A DNA stretch of 64,000 nucleotides, from contig JAUXGN010000010.1 of the NCBI GenBank assembly GCA_030622115.1, positions 1 to 64,000 on the forward strand. Direction: 5' to 3'. Below are positions 35,432 through 44,310 of this stretch, one piece after another. Below the pieces are notes generated by a model. The model worked only from the letters and a program-made list of their open reading frames with translations, ran no database searches and was not told the origin of the DNA. Source of the stretch: Candidatus Eiseniibacteriota bacterium (GTDB taxonomy: Bacteria > Joyebacterota > Joyebacteria > Joyebacterales > Joyebacteraceae). The translations under genes and the position numbers were made by a program. Numbering within the stretch: position 1 is the first letter of the stretch; each line of letters begins with the position of its first letter.

Positions 35432-35558
35432 GGCTCCTCCACTGCCCAGGTGAGACACTCTGGCCTTGCTCCGGAGCGAGTACAAGACGCGAGCAGGGCT
35501 CGCCCACGACGGACGAGCCCCACGCGACAACGTCCAGCGTCGTCCTTTCAGTAAACGG

Positions 35559-37547
35559 CTAGTCGCCGATGTAGTCAAGCGTGAACGCGTACTTCCGGGA
35601 CAGATCCCGAACGCCCGAGCTCTTGAGCGCCGCTCCGTGCCCGGCCTCAACGTCCTCGAAGTACCAGACGTCCTTCCCAAGTCGCTCCAGCACCATCGCG
35701 AACCGTCTCGGTCCCGAAGGATCGACTCTCGGATCGTTGTAGCCCGCGGTCACGAGGAGCGGCCTGGCGACGCGATCCGCCTGATAGATTGGTGAGAGAC
35801 TGTGAGTGAGATCACTGCCGAGTTCGCCCATCTCCCGCTCCCACCCCGTCGCGAACGTCTGATCCGTGTGCTGATTCACCCAGTCCACATCGGCGACGCC
35901 GACCTCAGAGACGCCACAGGCGAACTTCTCCGGTGCGTGCACGGCAAGGTAGTTGACGGTGTATCCCCCATACGACCCGCCCCAGATGGCGGTCTTCTCG
36001 GGTGTGCTCCACCCCTCATCGAAGATGTAGTCGAGAGCGGCCTCCGCATCCTCGAGAGCCTGGAAACGCCCCTCCAGATTGTCGGCCTTCTCCCACGCAG
36101 GTCCGTAGCCGGTCGAGCCACGAACGTTGGGATAGATGAAACAGATGCCCTTCGACAGAGCCCAGGCGATGTTTCTCTGGAAGTACGGTCTGCTCTGACC
36201 GGGAGGACCTCCGTGGTAGTCGACGATGCACGGGTTCGACCCGTCCCTATCGGCGCCCTCCGGGATGTAGAGAAGCGCCGGGATCATCACGCCGTCGGTA
36301 CTCGGATATCGGATGACGCTCACGTCGACGCCAGAGAAATCGAACCCGAAGGTCGATACTCTGCCTATCTGCTGAAGCTCGCTATCCCCGGCCGCGAGAA
36401 GGTAGGCCGTGGGTGGGTCTGACGGCGAGTTGAAATCGAACACGATGTCACCACGATCGTTTACGCCTACGGTCCCTACGATGCCCACACCGGGCGCCGG
36501 TAGAGTCTCCGCGCTTCCGTCCAGGTCCACGCGGACGAGTTTCGAGTACCCGTCACGGTTGAGAACCGCCACTATGGTTCCCGTGGCGCGCTTGAAATAG
36601 GCCTCGTCCATCTCCGCCTTTGGGTCGTACAAGAGCGTCAGTGCCCCATCGGTTCCAATGGCTTTCGCCGGATCGAGAAGCGCGAGCTTCAGAAACTCGT
36701 CCCCCTCGGAAAAGGCGTCACACATCGTAACGATGCGCCCGTCCGCGGTGTAGTCACCCGACCAGTAGAGACCGACATCCGTGATGTTGCGGGCTTCACC
36801 GCTCTCAACATCTATCTCAAAAAGCTGTGTCTCAGAGAACGATATGAGCCTCACTGCCAGCAACTTGCTGTCCACGTGGTCGATGAGGTAGAAGGCGCCC
36901 GGCTCCGTATAGAGTGTGTCAACAATGCCTGAGGCGATGTCGCACTTCGCAAACCAGATCTGCTCGGAGTTGTCGATCGAGAAATAGAAGGAACCATCGT
37001 CTATGATGTGAGGGGTCCCGAACGAGACGCCGCGGTCTTCGAGCAGGATTTCGTAGCTACCGTCGGGTGTGAACCGGTAGATGTCCCAGTTCTCATCTCC
37101 GTGCTTCATTACCCTTTTGTAAAGGTAGCTCCCGTCAGGCTCGAGTCTCATCCCCCCGGGATTCAGACCATCTTCGGCCCAGCCGTTGGGCGTCACCTGT
37201 ATCGGCCATCCCCACGGTTCGTCAACATAGAAGAGCGCGCCCTGCTCACCAGTTATGCGCATGGTGAAGTAGATGCGCCCGTTGTTGTCTATGTCCGGTG
37301 AGCCTATGTAGTCGATGCCGAGGATGTCACCCAGCTCATCGACTGTCGACTTCCAATGCGGCGATGAGGTGATGCGCTCCTCTGTTCGCGCGTTCTGCTC
37401 CCCAATGTAGGCAAGAACCCGCGTTGTGTCCGCGTCGACCCATGGGTCTATCTCGGCAAGCATCGACTCGATTTCGCCCGCCGGGGCCGCAGCCGGGAAG
37501 GCGAGGGAAAGCGCAAGAACTGCTGAAACAACCATTACTCTGCACAT
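35559..37547 (-). CDS. Secreted S9-family (prolyl oligopeptidase-like) peptidase
   Basis: The 662-residue protein starts at ATG 37547 (AAAGGA 7 nt upstream) and has a signal peptide (1-24, ending AAPAG). A beta-propeller (about 60-390) precedes an alpha/beta hydrolase domain. The catalytic Ser near 525 is in AIWGGSYGGYTVNYLA, Asp near 605 in VTAGYNDPRVDP and His near 636 in VEAGHGAAL. The oxyanion region is VDYHGGPPGQSRPYFQRNIA. It probably degrades peptides in the periplasm. The tricorn-like protease gene ends 130 nt upstream, and the gap holds an imperfect 28-bp repeat. Confidence 0.93.
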   Translation of the reverse strand: MCRVMVVSAVLALSLAFPAAAPAGEIESMLAEIDPWVDADTTRVLAYIGEQNARTEERITSSPHWKSTVDELGDILGIDYIGSPDIDNNGRIYFTMRITGEQGALFYVDEPWGWPIQVTPNGWAEDGLNPGGMRLEPDGSYLYKRVMKHGDENWDIYRFTPDGSYEILLEDRGVSFGTPHIIDDGSFYFSIDNSEQIWFAKCDIASGIVDTLYTEPGAFYLIDHVDSKLLAVRLISFSETQLFEIDVESGEARNITDVGLYWSGDYTADGRIVTMCDAFSEGDEFLKLALLDPAKAIGTDGALTLLYDPKAEMDEAYFKRATGTIVAVLNRDGYSKLVRVDLDGSAETLPAPGVGIVGTVGVNDRGDIVFDFNSPSDPPTAYLLAAGDSELQQIGRVSTFGFDFSGVDVSVIRYPSTDGVMIPALLYIPEGADRDGSNPCIVDYHGGPPGQSRPYFQRNIAWALSKGICFIYPNVRGSTGYGPAWEKADNLEGRFQALEDAEAALDYIFDEGWSTPEKTAIWGGSYGGYTVNYLAVHAPEKFACGVSEVGVADVDWVNQHTDQTFATGWEREMGELGSDLTHSLSPIYQADRVARPLLVTAGYNDPRVDPSGPRRFAMVLERLGKDVWYFEDVEAGHGAALKSSGVRDLSRKYAFTLDYIGD

Positions 37548-37578
37548 TGGCGTATTCCTTTCGTCTCTATCATATGCA

Positions 37579-37690
37579 GGAAACTCCGTCCAACTGCTAC
37601 CGGTCCGGGGGCCACAGCCACCTACCGGTCCGAGAACTCCGTCCGGCTCCTGTGGGTCCGAAAACTCAGCCCGGTTCCTACCGGTCCGAC
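37579..37690. repeat. Imperfect 28-bp tandem repeats at the tricorn/S9 gene boundary
   Basis: CTACCGGTCCG occurs at 37597, 37622 and 37678, and a degenerate GTGGGTCCG copy at about 37652. Units starting 37622, 37650 and 37678 are 28 bp apart and share GTCCGAGAACTCCGTCCGG-like sequence. A further partial unit sits at 37579. The last copy includes the stop codon of the tricorn-like gene (37678-37680). Confidence 0.75.
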
Positions 37691-40600
37691 TCCGGGATCC
37701 CCATTCCGCTTCTGTCCGGGAACGCGGGCGTCTCAGGAGCGCGATACGGGTTCCGGATCAGCTCATCAAGCATCAGATCGATGGCCGCGTCAAGCTGCGG
37801 ATCGCCACCATCGACCATGAGAGCCGGATCGTCAATAATCTCGATATCCGGAGCGACGCCATAGCCCTCGATGCCCCACGTCCCGTCCTTGTCATAAAAG
37901 GCGAAGATCGGGACGGATGCGTAGCTGCCGTCGATCAGGCCGGGATTTCCGCTCAGGCCCACCAGGCCACCCCATGTCCGCGTACCCACAAGTTTACCCA
38001 ATCCGGCGGCACGGAACGCGAACGGGAAGTAGTCCCCTCCGGACCCCGCAGACTCGTTGATGAGCATGCACTTGGGACCGGGATGTGCGTAGCTGGGCGA
38101 AGCACTGTCCTCTCTGATGTAGCGCTGTGTCCAGTAGTTCAAGATCGGTCTGTTCAGAAGCTCGATGAACCTGGTCGGCACCTGGCCGCCACCGTTCCAA
38201 CGCTCATCAATGATGAGAGCGTCATATCTGCGCTGCCCTCCGAACTGGCGTCTGAGTTCGTTCTGACCGTTGACGCCGGTATCGGGCACATAGACGTATC
38301 CCACGCAACCATCGGATCGTTCCTCAACATAGGCGCGGTTCGCCTCAACCCACGCCCTGTATCTCAGACCACGTTCGCCGGAGAGCGGCTCTACCACGAT
38401 CTCACGATCGTCGTCGCCCATCTCCGGTTTCTCGCTCAGGGTCAACGTAATCGTGAGTCCTGCCATCCCCTGAAACGCCGCCCAGGGATCCTTCGATGTG
38501 TCGACAGGCACTCCGTTGACGGCGAGGAGGTAGTCCCCCTCATTCACGTCCATGCCTGCCCGACAGAGCGGTCCGCGGGCATCGGAGTCCCAGCTTCCAC
38601 CTTCCAGCACATTCGTGATCCTGTACGCTCCGTTATCCAACTCGAAATCGCAACCGAGCATGCCAACGGACACGCTCGGCGTCTCCTCGCGCTCCCCACC
38701 GAAGTAGTACGCGTGTCCCACATTCAACTCAGCGATCATCTCCCCAACGATGTAGCTCAGATCGTTCCGGGAAGCAGCATCATCAAGCATGGCTGAATAG
38801 TCATCCCACGCGCCGTCCCAGTCAACGCCGTGCATGTTGGGCGCGTAGAAGTAGTACTTGTAGATGCGCCAGACATCGCGCAGTATCTGCCGCCATTCCG
38901 TGCGCGGGTCCACGTCGACGAGCATTCCCGCAGTCGGCAGGACGTCATCAAAGCTCTGATCGGACGCCGCATCGACAATGGCAAACGCACCGCGGTTGGC
39001 AGCTAGGATCTTCTCGCCATCTCCCGACATGGTGAACCAGTTCGCCGATGACAGGACGGTTTTCTCCATGTCGTCCTCGTCCTCGAGATCAGCCAGCATC
39101 ACCTGAGATGATCCTCGCTCTCCATGCGACCGCCCACGAGACCCCCGCGTGTACAGGAGCTGACCGGAGCTGTTGACGGCAAGATTCGTGAAACCTCCGG
39201 CATCGATCGGAAGCAGAATAGCGCGGCGCTCGAAGCCATCGAGGTCGATGGTGATCGGCTCCTCCTCGTCCTCCGCGTCCTCGTCATCTCCCTCGTCGTC
39301 CTTGTCCCCGTCATCCTCCGAGTCGTCCTCACCATCGTCGTCCGACTCGCCGTCCTCATCCTCTTCCGCCTCGTCGTCATCCCACTCCTCGACATCGATC
39401 TCGGGCGCGAATGGTGACTCGGTCTCCGAAGAGAGGGGCACAACCATCAACCTGTCCGTCTGTGTATAGGCCCAGTTGCCTCCCTCATCGGCGTATGTCG
39501 GTGTTGAGAAATCACTCTGGCTTGCATAGAAGAGATAGGTGCCGTCCCGATCGAACACCGGCCATGTATCACTGAAGATTCCACTCGTTACCTGGTGGAT
39601 GTCATCATTCAGAACGTCGTACAGGAAGACAGCGCTGTTCTCCCGCTCGGAGACTGCGTCGGCGAAAGAGATCCAATTGGAATCGCTCGACCAGCTGATT
39701 CCCGGTCCGCGGTACGAGTAGGCCTTGTAGACGCTCCGCGTCTTCTTGTCTTCGATGTCGTGCAGATAGAGCGTTCCCGTCTCATCCCAGAACGCTATCC
39801 ACTCCGAATCAGGGGACCATACCGGGCTATTCAGGAAACCGAGCTTCTCACTGGTCAGACGACGCGTTTCCCCCTTGCCGTCCGACTGTTTGATGTAGAG
39901 TTCGTAGCGATCGGTCTCATCGGAGAAGTACGCGATCCATCGTCCATCCGGGCTCCACGCGGGATCTCGCTCGGCTACACCGTTCGTTCTCGTGAGATTC
40001 TGCGGAGTCCCGTTCTCAGCCGGAAGCGACCAGATGTCACCCCGCGCGCTCACAACAGCCCGCACACCGGTTGCTGAAATGTCGCCCCCGGCCAGTGCAT
40101 CTGAAGCATCATACGATCTGACCCTGAGCCTCGGCCTGTCGCCCGGGATGGTGATCTCCACGACATGCGAGCGTCCCGACGCCAGATCGAGAAGACGCAT
40201 CTCCGACCCGAGCTGGTAGACGATCTCTCCGTCACCATCAGGACCGGGGCCGATGGAAGGCCACTTGACGTCGTAGTCCGAGTGCTTGGTCACCTGACGC
40301 CGCTCGCTCGTCTTTGTGTCGTAGACCCATATGTTGAGCCGGTGGCGTGAACCCGCATCCGACACATAATATATGTCCGAGCCGTTCCACATCGGCATGC
40401 TGTCCGTGCCACCCCAGTCGGTAATTCTCTTGGACGTATGGTCATCGAGGTTCAGGAGCCAGATGTCGGCGGCTCGTCCACCCATGTAGCGTTTCCAGGA
40501 GGAGAAATCTCTGAAGTACGGCGTGTAGGCGAGCCACTTGCCGTCCGGACTGATGGTACCGTTGTTGCCGTATGGAACCGGCATGCCCTCGGGCAACCCG

Positions 40601-41046
40601 CCTTCGGATGCCACCTTGAACATCTGGGAGACCCGTGGGTTGCCGCTCATGCCCCAGGCCGAAAAGATGATTCCCTGGTCGCGCGTCCAATCGGATGGAA
40701 GCTCACCCGCGGGGTGATGTGTGACCCTGAATGGCACGCCGCCGGTCACTGGCAGCACATAGAGATCGTTGTTCCCCTCGTAGTTCGCCCGAAAGACGAT
40801 TCGGCCGCCATCCGGGCTGAACTTCGCAAACGCTTCGCTGCCCGACACGCTCGTGAGCCGGTGGGCAGTTCCACCCTCTCTGGAAACGAGCCAGAGATCA
40901 TTCGCGTACAGGAACGCTATCTGCGACTCACTCACATCGGGGAAGCGCATCATGCCCGCATGCGGTGCGACCGCGTATGCGGACGCCGCAAGGCACATAA
41001 TGACAGTAACGAGCAGAAACCGGACAATCACTCTCTTCACAGGCAT
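37678..41046 (-). CDS. Secreted tricorn-like S41 protease with polyacidic linker
   Basis: The 1122-residue protein has a signal peptide (1-26, ending SAYA), unlike cytosolic archaeal tricorn. Two WD40/PD40 propellers follow (about 30-330 and 340-690; repeats such as FSPDGGRIVFRANYEGNNDLY and WSPDGRWIAYFSDETDRYELY). Then come a C1-like region, a PDZ domain (about 830-870; GDYLLAVNGVPV) and an S41 catalytic domain: LNVGHAYY at the tricorn His position and NESAGSGGDYFPF for the nucleophile Ser. A run of about 48 residues (548-597) is almost purely Asp/Glu. It probably degrades peptides in the periplasm together with the S9 peptidase. Confidence 0.92.
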   Translation of the reverse strand: MPVKRVIVRFLLVTVIMCLAASAYAVAPHAGMMRFPDVSESQIAFLYANDLWLVSREGGTAHRLTSVSGSEAFAKFSPDGGRIVFRANYEGNNDLYVLPVTGGVPFRVTHHPAGELPSDWTRDQGIIFSAWGMSGNPRVSQMFKVASEGGLPEGMPVPYGNNGTISPDGKWLAYTPYFRDFSSWKRYMGGRAADIWLLNLDDHTSKRITDWGGTDSMPMWNGSDIYYVSDAGSRHRLNIWVYDTKTSERRQVTKHSDYDVKWPSIGPGPDGDGEIVYQLGSEMRLLDLASGRSHVVEITIPGDRPRLRVRSYDASDALAGGDISATGVRAVVSARGDIWSLPAENGTPQNLTRTNGVAERDPAWSPDGRWIAYFSDETDRYELYIKQSDGKGETRRLTSEKLGFLNSPVWSPDSEWIAFWDETGTLYLHDIEDKKTRSVYKAYSYRGPGISWSSDSNWISFADAVSERENSAVFLYDVLNDDIHQVTSGIFSDTWPVFDRDGTYLFYASQSDFSTPTYADEGGNWAYTQTDRLMVVPLSSETESPFAPEIDVEEWDDDEAEEDEDGESDDDGEDDSEDDGDKDDEGDDEDAEDEEEPITIDLDGFERRAILLPIDAGGFTNLAVNSSGQLLYTRGSRGRSHGERGSSQVMLADLEDEDDMEKTVLSSANWFTMSGDGEKILAANRGAFAIVDAASDQSFDDVLPTAGMLVDVDPRTEWRQILRDVWRIYKYYFYAPNMHGVDWDGAWDDYSAMLDDAASRNDLSYIVGEMIAELNVGHAYYFGGEREETPSVSVGMLGCDFELDNGAYRITNVLEGGSWDSDARGPLCRAGMDVNEGDYLLAVNGVPVDTSKDPWAAFQGMAGLTITLTLSEKPEMGDDDREIVVEPLSGERGLRYRAWVEANRAYVEERSDGCVGYVYVPDTGVNGQNELRRQFGGQRRYDALIIDERWNGGGQVPTRFIELLNRPILNYWTQRYIREDSASPSYAHPGPKCMLINESAGSGGDYFPFAFRAAGLGKLVGTRTWGGLVGLSGNPGLIDGSYASVPIFAFYDKDGTWGIEGYGVAPDIEIIDDPALMVDGGDPQLDAAIDLMLDELIRNPYRAPETPAFPDRSGMGIPESDR

Positions 41047-41144
41047 ATCCCCCTCCAGTCACCCTCAGTCAGCAACTTCAGTCAGCACCGTGTCGTATTA
41101 GAAACACAAGCGTACCCATTCGTTTCATGGCGAATCCAGTTCTT

Positions 41145-41534
41145 CTAGTCGTGCCTCAGCGCCTTGACGGGGTCCACTCGAGCCGCCCGAGCGGCCGGGT
41201 ATATGCCGGCAATGAGACTTACCAGCACGGAGAAGCCGATCGCCCCAAACACCAGCCAGAACGGCATATGGAAGAAATCGGCCGGCGCCATTCCATATGG
41301 GCGTATGTAGGCATTCGCGGCTACGTTTGCGACCCTGGTTACGGCCCACCCAAGCACAAGTCCAAGAACCCCTCCGAGAAGACCTATTGTCGCAGCCTCG
41401 ATGAAGAATATCCACCTGATCTCGGCCTCGCTGCCACCGATCGCCTTCATCACACCGAGCACAGTGAGAGAAGTCCTGAGCTTGGTGCGCCAGAGATTCC
41501 TGAGCGACAGCGAAGAGAGATCCCGAAACGTCAC
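41145..41534 (-). pseudogene. FtsX-type permease remnant with large in-frame internal deletion
   Basis: The frame is open for 129 residues, but they are two ends of a permease of about 400 residues. Residues 1-28 (LSLRNLWRTKLRTSLTVLGV) are the N-terminal membrane entry. They are joined directly to MKAIGGSEAEIRWIFFIEAATIG and VSLIAGIYPAARAARVDPVKAL, the C-terminal half. The first membrane helix and the whole periplasmic domain are missing. The ATG overlaps the stop of the ATPase remnant (ATGA), preserving the original operon junction. A functional mini-protein is possible but unlikely. Confidence 0.85.
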
Positions 41535-41675
41535 TCGCTCACCTCCCCGGCCTCATCCACAAGCACGCCATCAAGAAGCCTGAGCACTCGATGTGACACC
41601 GACCGCGCGGCATCCTCTTCGTGGGTAACCATCTGGATGAGGTTGAAAGACTGGAAGATCATGCCCACCGTCCGG
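41531..41675 (-). pseudogene. ABC transporter ATPase remnant with internal deletion
   Basis: Only two pieces of a MacB/LolD-type ATPase survive in one frame: RTVGMIFQSFNLI (the Q-loop), fused directly to MVTHEEDAARSVSHRVLRLL (the H-loop and C-terminus). Walker A, signature and Walker B are gone, and so is the N-terminus, where the stop of the 41676-44282 gene now lies. It cannot bind or hydrolyse ATP in the usual way. Confidence 0.85.
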
Positions 41676-44282
41676 CTACCAGTCTCTCTTTGACATGAAC
41701 GACTGGACGCTTCCATCCAGATCGAGGACGAAGCCATGCTCGGGATGGTGACGGTAGATGTCCGTCACCGGTTCCGAGGAAAGGAACCTGTTCTTTCGAC
41801 CGTGCTCATCGACGAAGAACGAAAAACTCGTTCCACCGTGGTAGTTGTTCCCACCGGCACGAGCGGGACCAGGCGAGTAGTCGTAGACGTCGTCTCCTCC
41901 CCTGTCAACGAAGAAGCAGAAGCTGTTGTGAGCCGACGCCCCCTGGGAGAAGAACGAGCCTCCCTCGTAGACATCGTCCCCTCCCTCGTCCACGAAGAGC
42001 GTGACGCACTCATCCCAGGCAAGGCCCTGCGCGACCCCCTGCCTGGTCGTGTAGTGGTCGTTGCCCCCGGACTCGAGGAAGACGCCGATTGCCTGATGAG
42101 CAGAGAAGCCTTGGTTGTACCGCGAACCGATGTAGGTGTCGTTGTCATCTCCGCCGGCGGAAACGATGCCATAGCCGTAGTAGTATCCGCCGCCCTGAGA
42201 GAAATTCCCCGCTTCCATCCGGTCGACGCCGGCCCCATCGAGCAAGAGCCCGAGCCCCCCTGATGCCAGTGTGCGAAAACCCATTCCACACCCCTGCGAC
42301 CAGGCGTCGAAGATGCCCGCATCACCATAGCCCGTCGGGTAGAGTCCTTTCGCGTAGTACTCATCATCTCCGCAGCGCTCGATGATCGCTCCAATGCCGC
42401 CCGCGAGTCCTACACCCTGCACGTGACAGTCGCCCTCGTATCGGTCATCGCCGGCGTCATCGATCAGTAGCCCGACTCCGAAGAGTCCAACGCCTTGACA
42501 GAAAGTGCGTCCTCGGTAGACATCGTCGCCGGAAGCATCGTGAAGCCACCCGACTCCGAGGTACCCGGTCCCCTGAGCCCACTCTAGACCCACATACGCG
42601 TCGTTGCCGTCGAGATCAAGAAGAGCGCCGACGCCAAGGCAGCCGGTCCCCTGACAGCTCCTGGTCGTCGCTTCGTAAGCGTCGTCTCCGGAGATGTCAA
42701 CAAGAACGGAGATCGGAACTCCCCATCCCTCGCTTCCCCCGGAGTTGCCCGTGTAGAAATCGTCACCCCCAAGATCGATCAGAAAAGCGACGTCGGTCCC
42801 GCGGTGCCAGTAGTCACCTGTGCCGCCAACAACCAGCCGCCCGAACGGCGTCTCTTGCTCGAGAACAACGCCCTTCCCCAGGGAATCCTTGAGCGCACCG
42901 CAGAGGAGTTCGCCTGCCGCCCTCGCCCATTCGGGATCGGTCAGAAGCCCGACCGTCTGCGCGCACTCCAGAAGCGCCCCATAATCGATTTTCTCTGCGA
43001 GATCGAGGATCCTACGGTTCTTCGCGAACCTGGCTCGGTCCTCATCGAAGTGGATGTAGACGTCGCCGGCAAAAGCGTCCGAGAGATTCCACCGCTCTTC
43101 ATCGAGGAACGATCTCTCCTCCTCGGTGAGCGCCGCGAAGGCCAGATTGTGGTACTCGCTTGCCCTCGACAGAACACGCTCCACATCGTCGAGGAAACCA
43201 GCGACCGGATCCCCATCCTCATCCGGAAACAAGCGATCAGGATGTCCGGCCGCACCTGGAGCAGCCGGGCCGCCGCCTTCCCAGTCGAACGGTTCCGCCC
43301 TCGCCGCTTCGAACAGAGGAACGAGAAGCGGGATCGACACGGCGACACCACCTCTCCCGTCTGCGATACCCGCGAAACCATCTACGAGCCCGCGCGTTAC
43401 GTTCTCCAGCAGGAGCGGGTCGCGATGAACGAGCATCATGATCTCAAACCGGAACGGGTCGCTACCCAAGTGGCAACGATCGAGACGATCAAGCAGGTCC
43501 TCCGTCTCAGCCCGTATGTCGAACTCGTCGGCAAGCGACCAGACAATCGGTGTGAACTCGCTCGGCGAGTAGTGCCGCTCCCGAAGGATCTCCGCGTTTG
43601 ATCTCGGGCTGGGCCAGTGGGCCTCCGGTCTCAGGCCCAGGATCACCGGAACCTCCGTCACAACCTGCCTCTTCGAAACGCCGGCAAAGAGGGAGTCTCC
43701 GGAGAACATCTCGTCGACTACGACTTGAGGGCTTCGCCAGAATGCCTCCTCCGGATCCACGTCGAGACTCCGGCCGGAGTCCGCTGCCTGATCATCACCC
43801 GCATCTACGCGGCCCAGCTCAGGATCGTCGACAGCTCGAAGCTCAAACGACCGGCTGACTGCATCACGGATCACGCGGATCGGGAACGGCGTGCCTGCGG
43901 TCTTACCCTCAAGACGCGATGAGAACACGGCACGCACGCTGTCGGCGGGACAGAGGAATGGTCTCCCTTCGATCGCAACGATGATGTCGCCCTCGAGAAG
44001 ACCACCCTTCTCCGCCGGTGAGTCCGGGAAGACCATCGTAACAAGAAGTCCGGACATGGCTCCTTCGAGCACGTCGGAGCCGCCCGCGCGCTCCTCGATC
44101 GGAGGCAGTTCCGCGACAGGATCGGAGTAGATGCCAAGCCACACGCGGTCATCGCTTGAAGCCCGTGCACTGGGAGAAACGAGGATGACGGCTGCGGTGA
44201 TGATGACAAGAAGAACCCGCCCCTCGGCCGCTCTCCCGAGCACTCCCCTCAGCATTGCTCTACGCGACCCTCCCCTCAGCAT
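41676..44282 (-). CDS. Secreted PDZ protein with about eleven GDDxY repeats; family unknown
   Basis: The protein has 868 residues (859 from the second ATG, 44255). A signal segment (about 20-43, VLLVIITAAVILVSPSARAS) precedes a PDZ-like domain (about 65-160; MVFPDSPAEKGGLLEGDIIVAIEGRPF). A helical region of unknown type fills 170-485. From about 490 to 835 come about eleven repeats of 24-34 residues with consensus LLxDxGGDDxYxG...QGxGxxGxG, for example LLIDDAGDDRYEG and LFVDEGGDDVYEG. They recall calcium-binding RTX motifs, but the period is much longer. I do not recognise the family. The start lies in a 27-bp tandem repeat. Confidence 0.8.
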   Translation of the reverse strand: MLRGGSRRAMLRGVLGRAAEGRVLLVIITAAVILVSPSARASSDDRVWLGIYSDPVAELPPIEERAGGSDVLEGAMSGLLVTMVFPDSPAEKGGLLEGDIIVAIEGRPFLCPADSVRAVFSSRLEGKTAGTPFPIRVIRDAVSRSFELRAVDDPELGRVDAGDDQAADSGRSLDVDPEEAFWRSPQVVVDEMFSGDSLFAGVSKRQVVTEVPVILGLRPEAHWPSPRSNAEILRERHYSPSEFTPIVWSLADEFDIRAETEDLLDRLDRCHLGSDPFRFEIMMLVHRDPLLLENVTRGLVDGFAGIADGRGGVAVSIPLLVPLFEAARAEPFDWEGGGPAAPGAAGHPDRLFPDEDGDPVAGFLDDVERVLSRASEYHNLAFAALTEEERSFLDEERWNLSDAFAGDVYIHFDEDRARFAKNRRILDLAEKIDYGALLECAQTVGLLTDPEWARAAGELLCGALKDSLGKGVVLEQETPFGRLVVGGTGDYWHRGTDVAFLIDLGGDDFYTGNSGGSEGWGVPISVLVDISGDDAYEATTRSCQGTGCLGVGALLDLDGNDAYVGLEWAQGTGYLGVGWLHDASGDDVYRGRTFCQGVGLFGVGLLIDDAGDDRYEGDCHVQGVGLAGGIGAIIERCGDDEYYAKGLYPTGYGDAGIFDAWSQGCGMGFRTLASGGLGLLLDGAGVDRMEAGNFSQGGGYYYGYGIVSAGGDDNDTYIGSRYNQGFSAHQAIGVFLESGGNDHYTTRQGVAQGLAWDECVTLFVDEGGDDVYEGGSFFSQGASAHNSFCFFVDRGGDDVYDYSPGPARAGGNNYHGGTSFSFFVDEHGRKNRFLSSEPVTDIYRHHPEHGFVLDLDGSVQSFMSKRDW

Positions 44283-44310
44283 TGCTCTACGCGACCCTCA
44301 CTTCAGCATT
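44244..44310 (-). repeat. 27-bp tandem repeat spanning the start codon of the PDZ/GDDxY gene
   Basis: Two identical 27-bp copies (44244-44270, 44271-44297) and a diverged partial third (44298-44310) each contain ATGCTGA. The first two give in-frame starts at 44255 and 44282 (MLRGGSRRA then MLRG). The third ATG (44309) is followed by a stop after MLK and overlaps the sirtuin stop codon (44305-44303). GAGGG just upstream is duplicated as well. Confidence 0.92.

Noticed and set aside
35496-35520. Inverted repeat GGGCTCG/CGAGCCC between the S9 peptidase and flavin reductase genes
   Set aside because: The loop is 11 nt and no T run follows on either strand, so a terminator is not supported.
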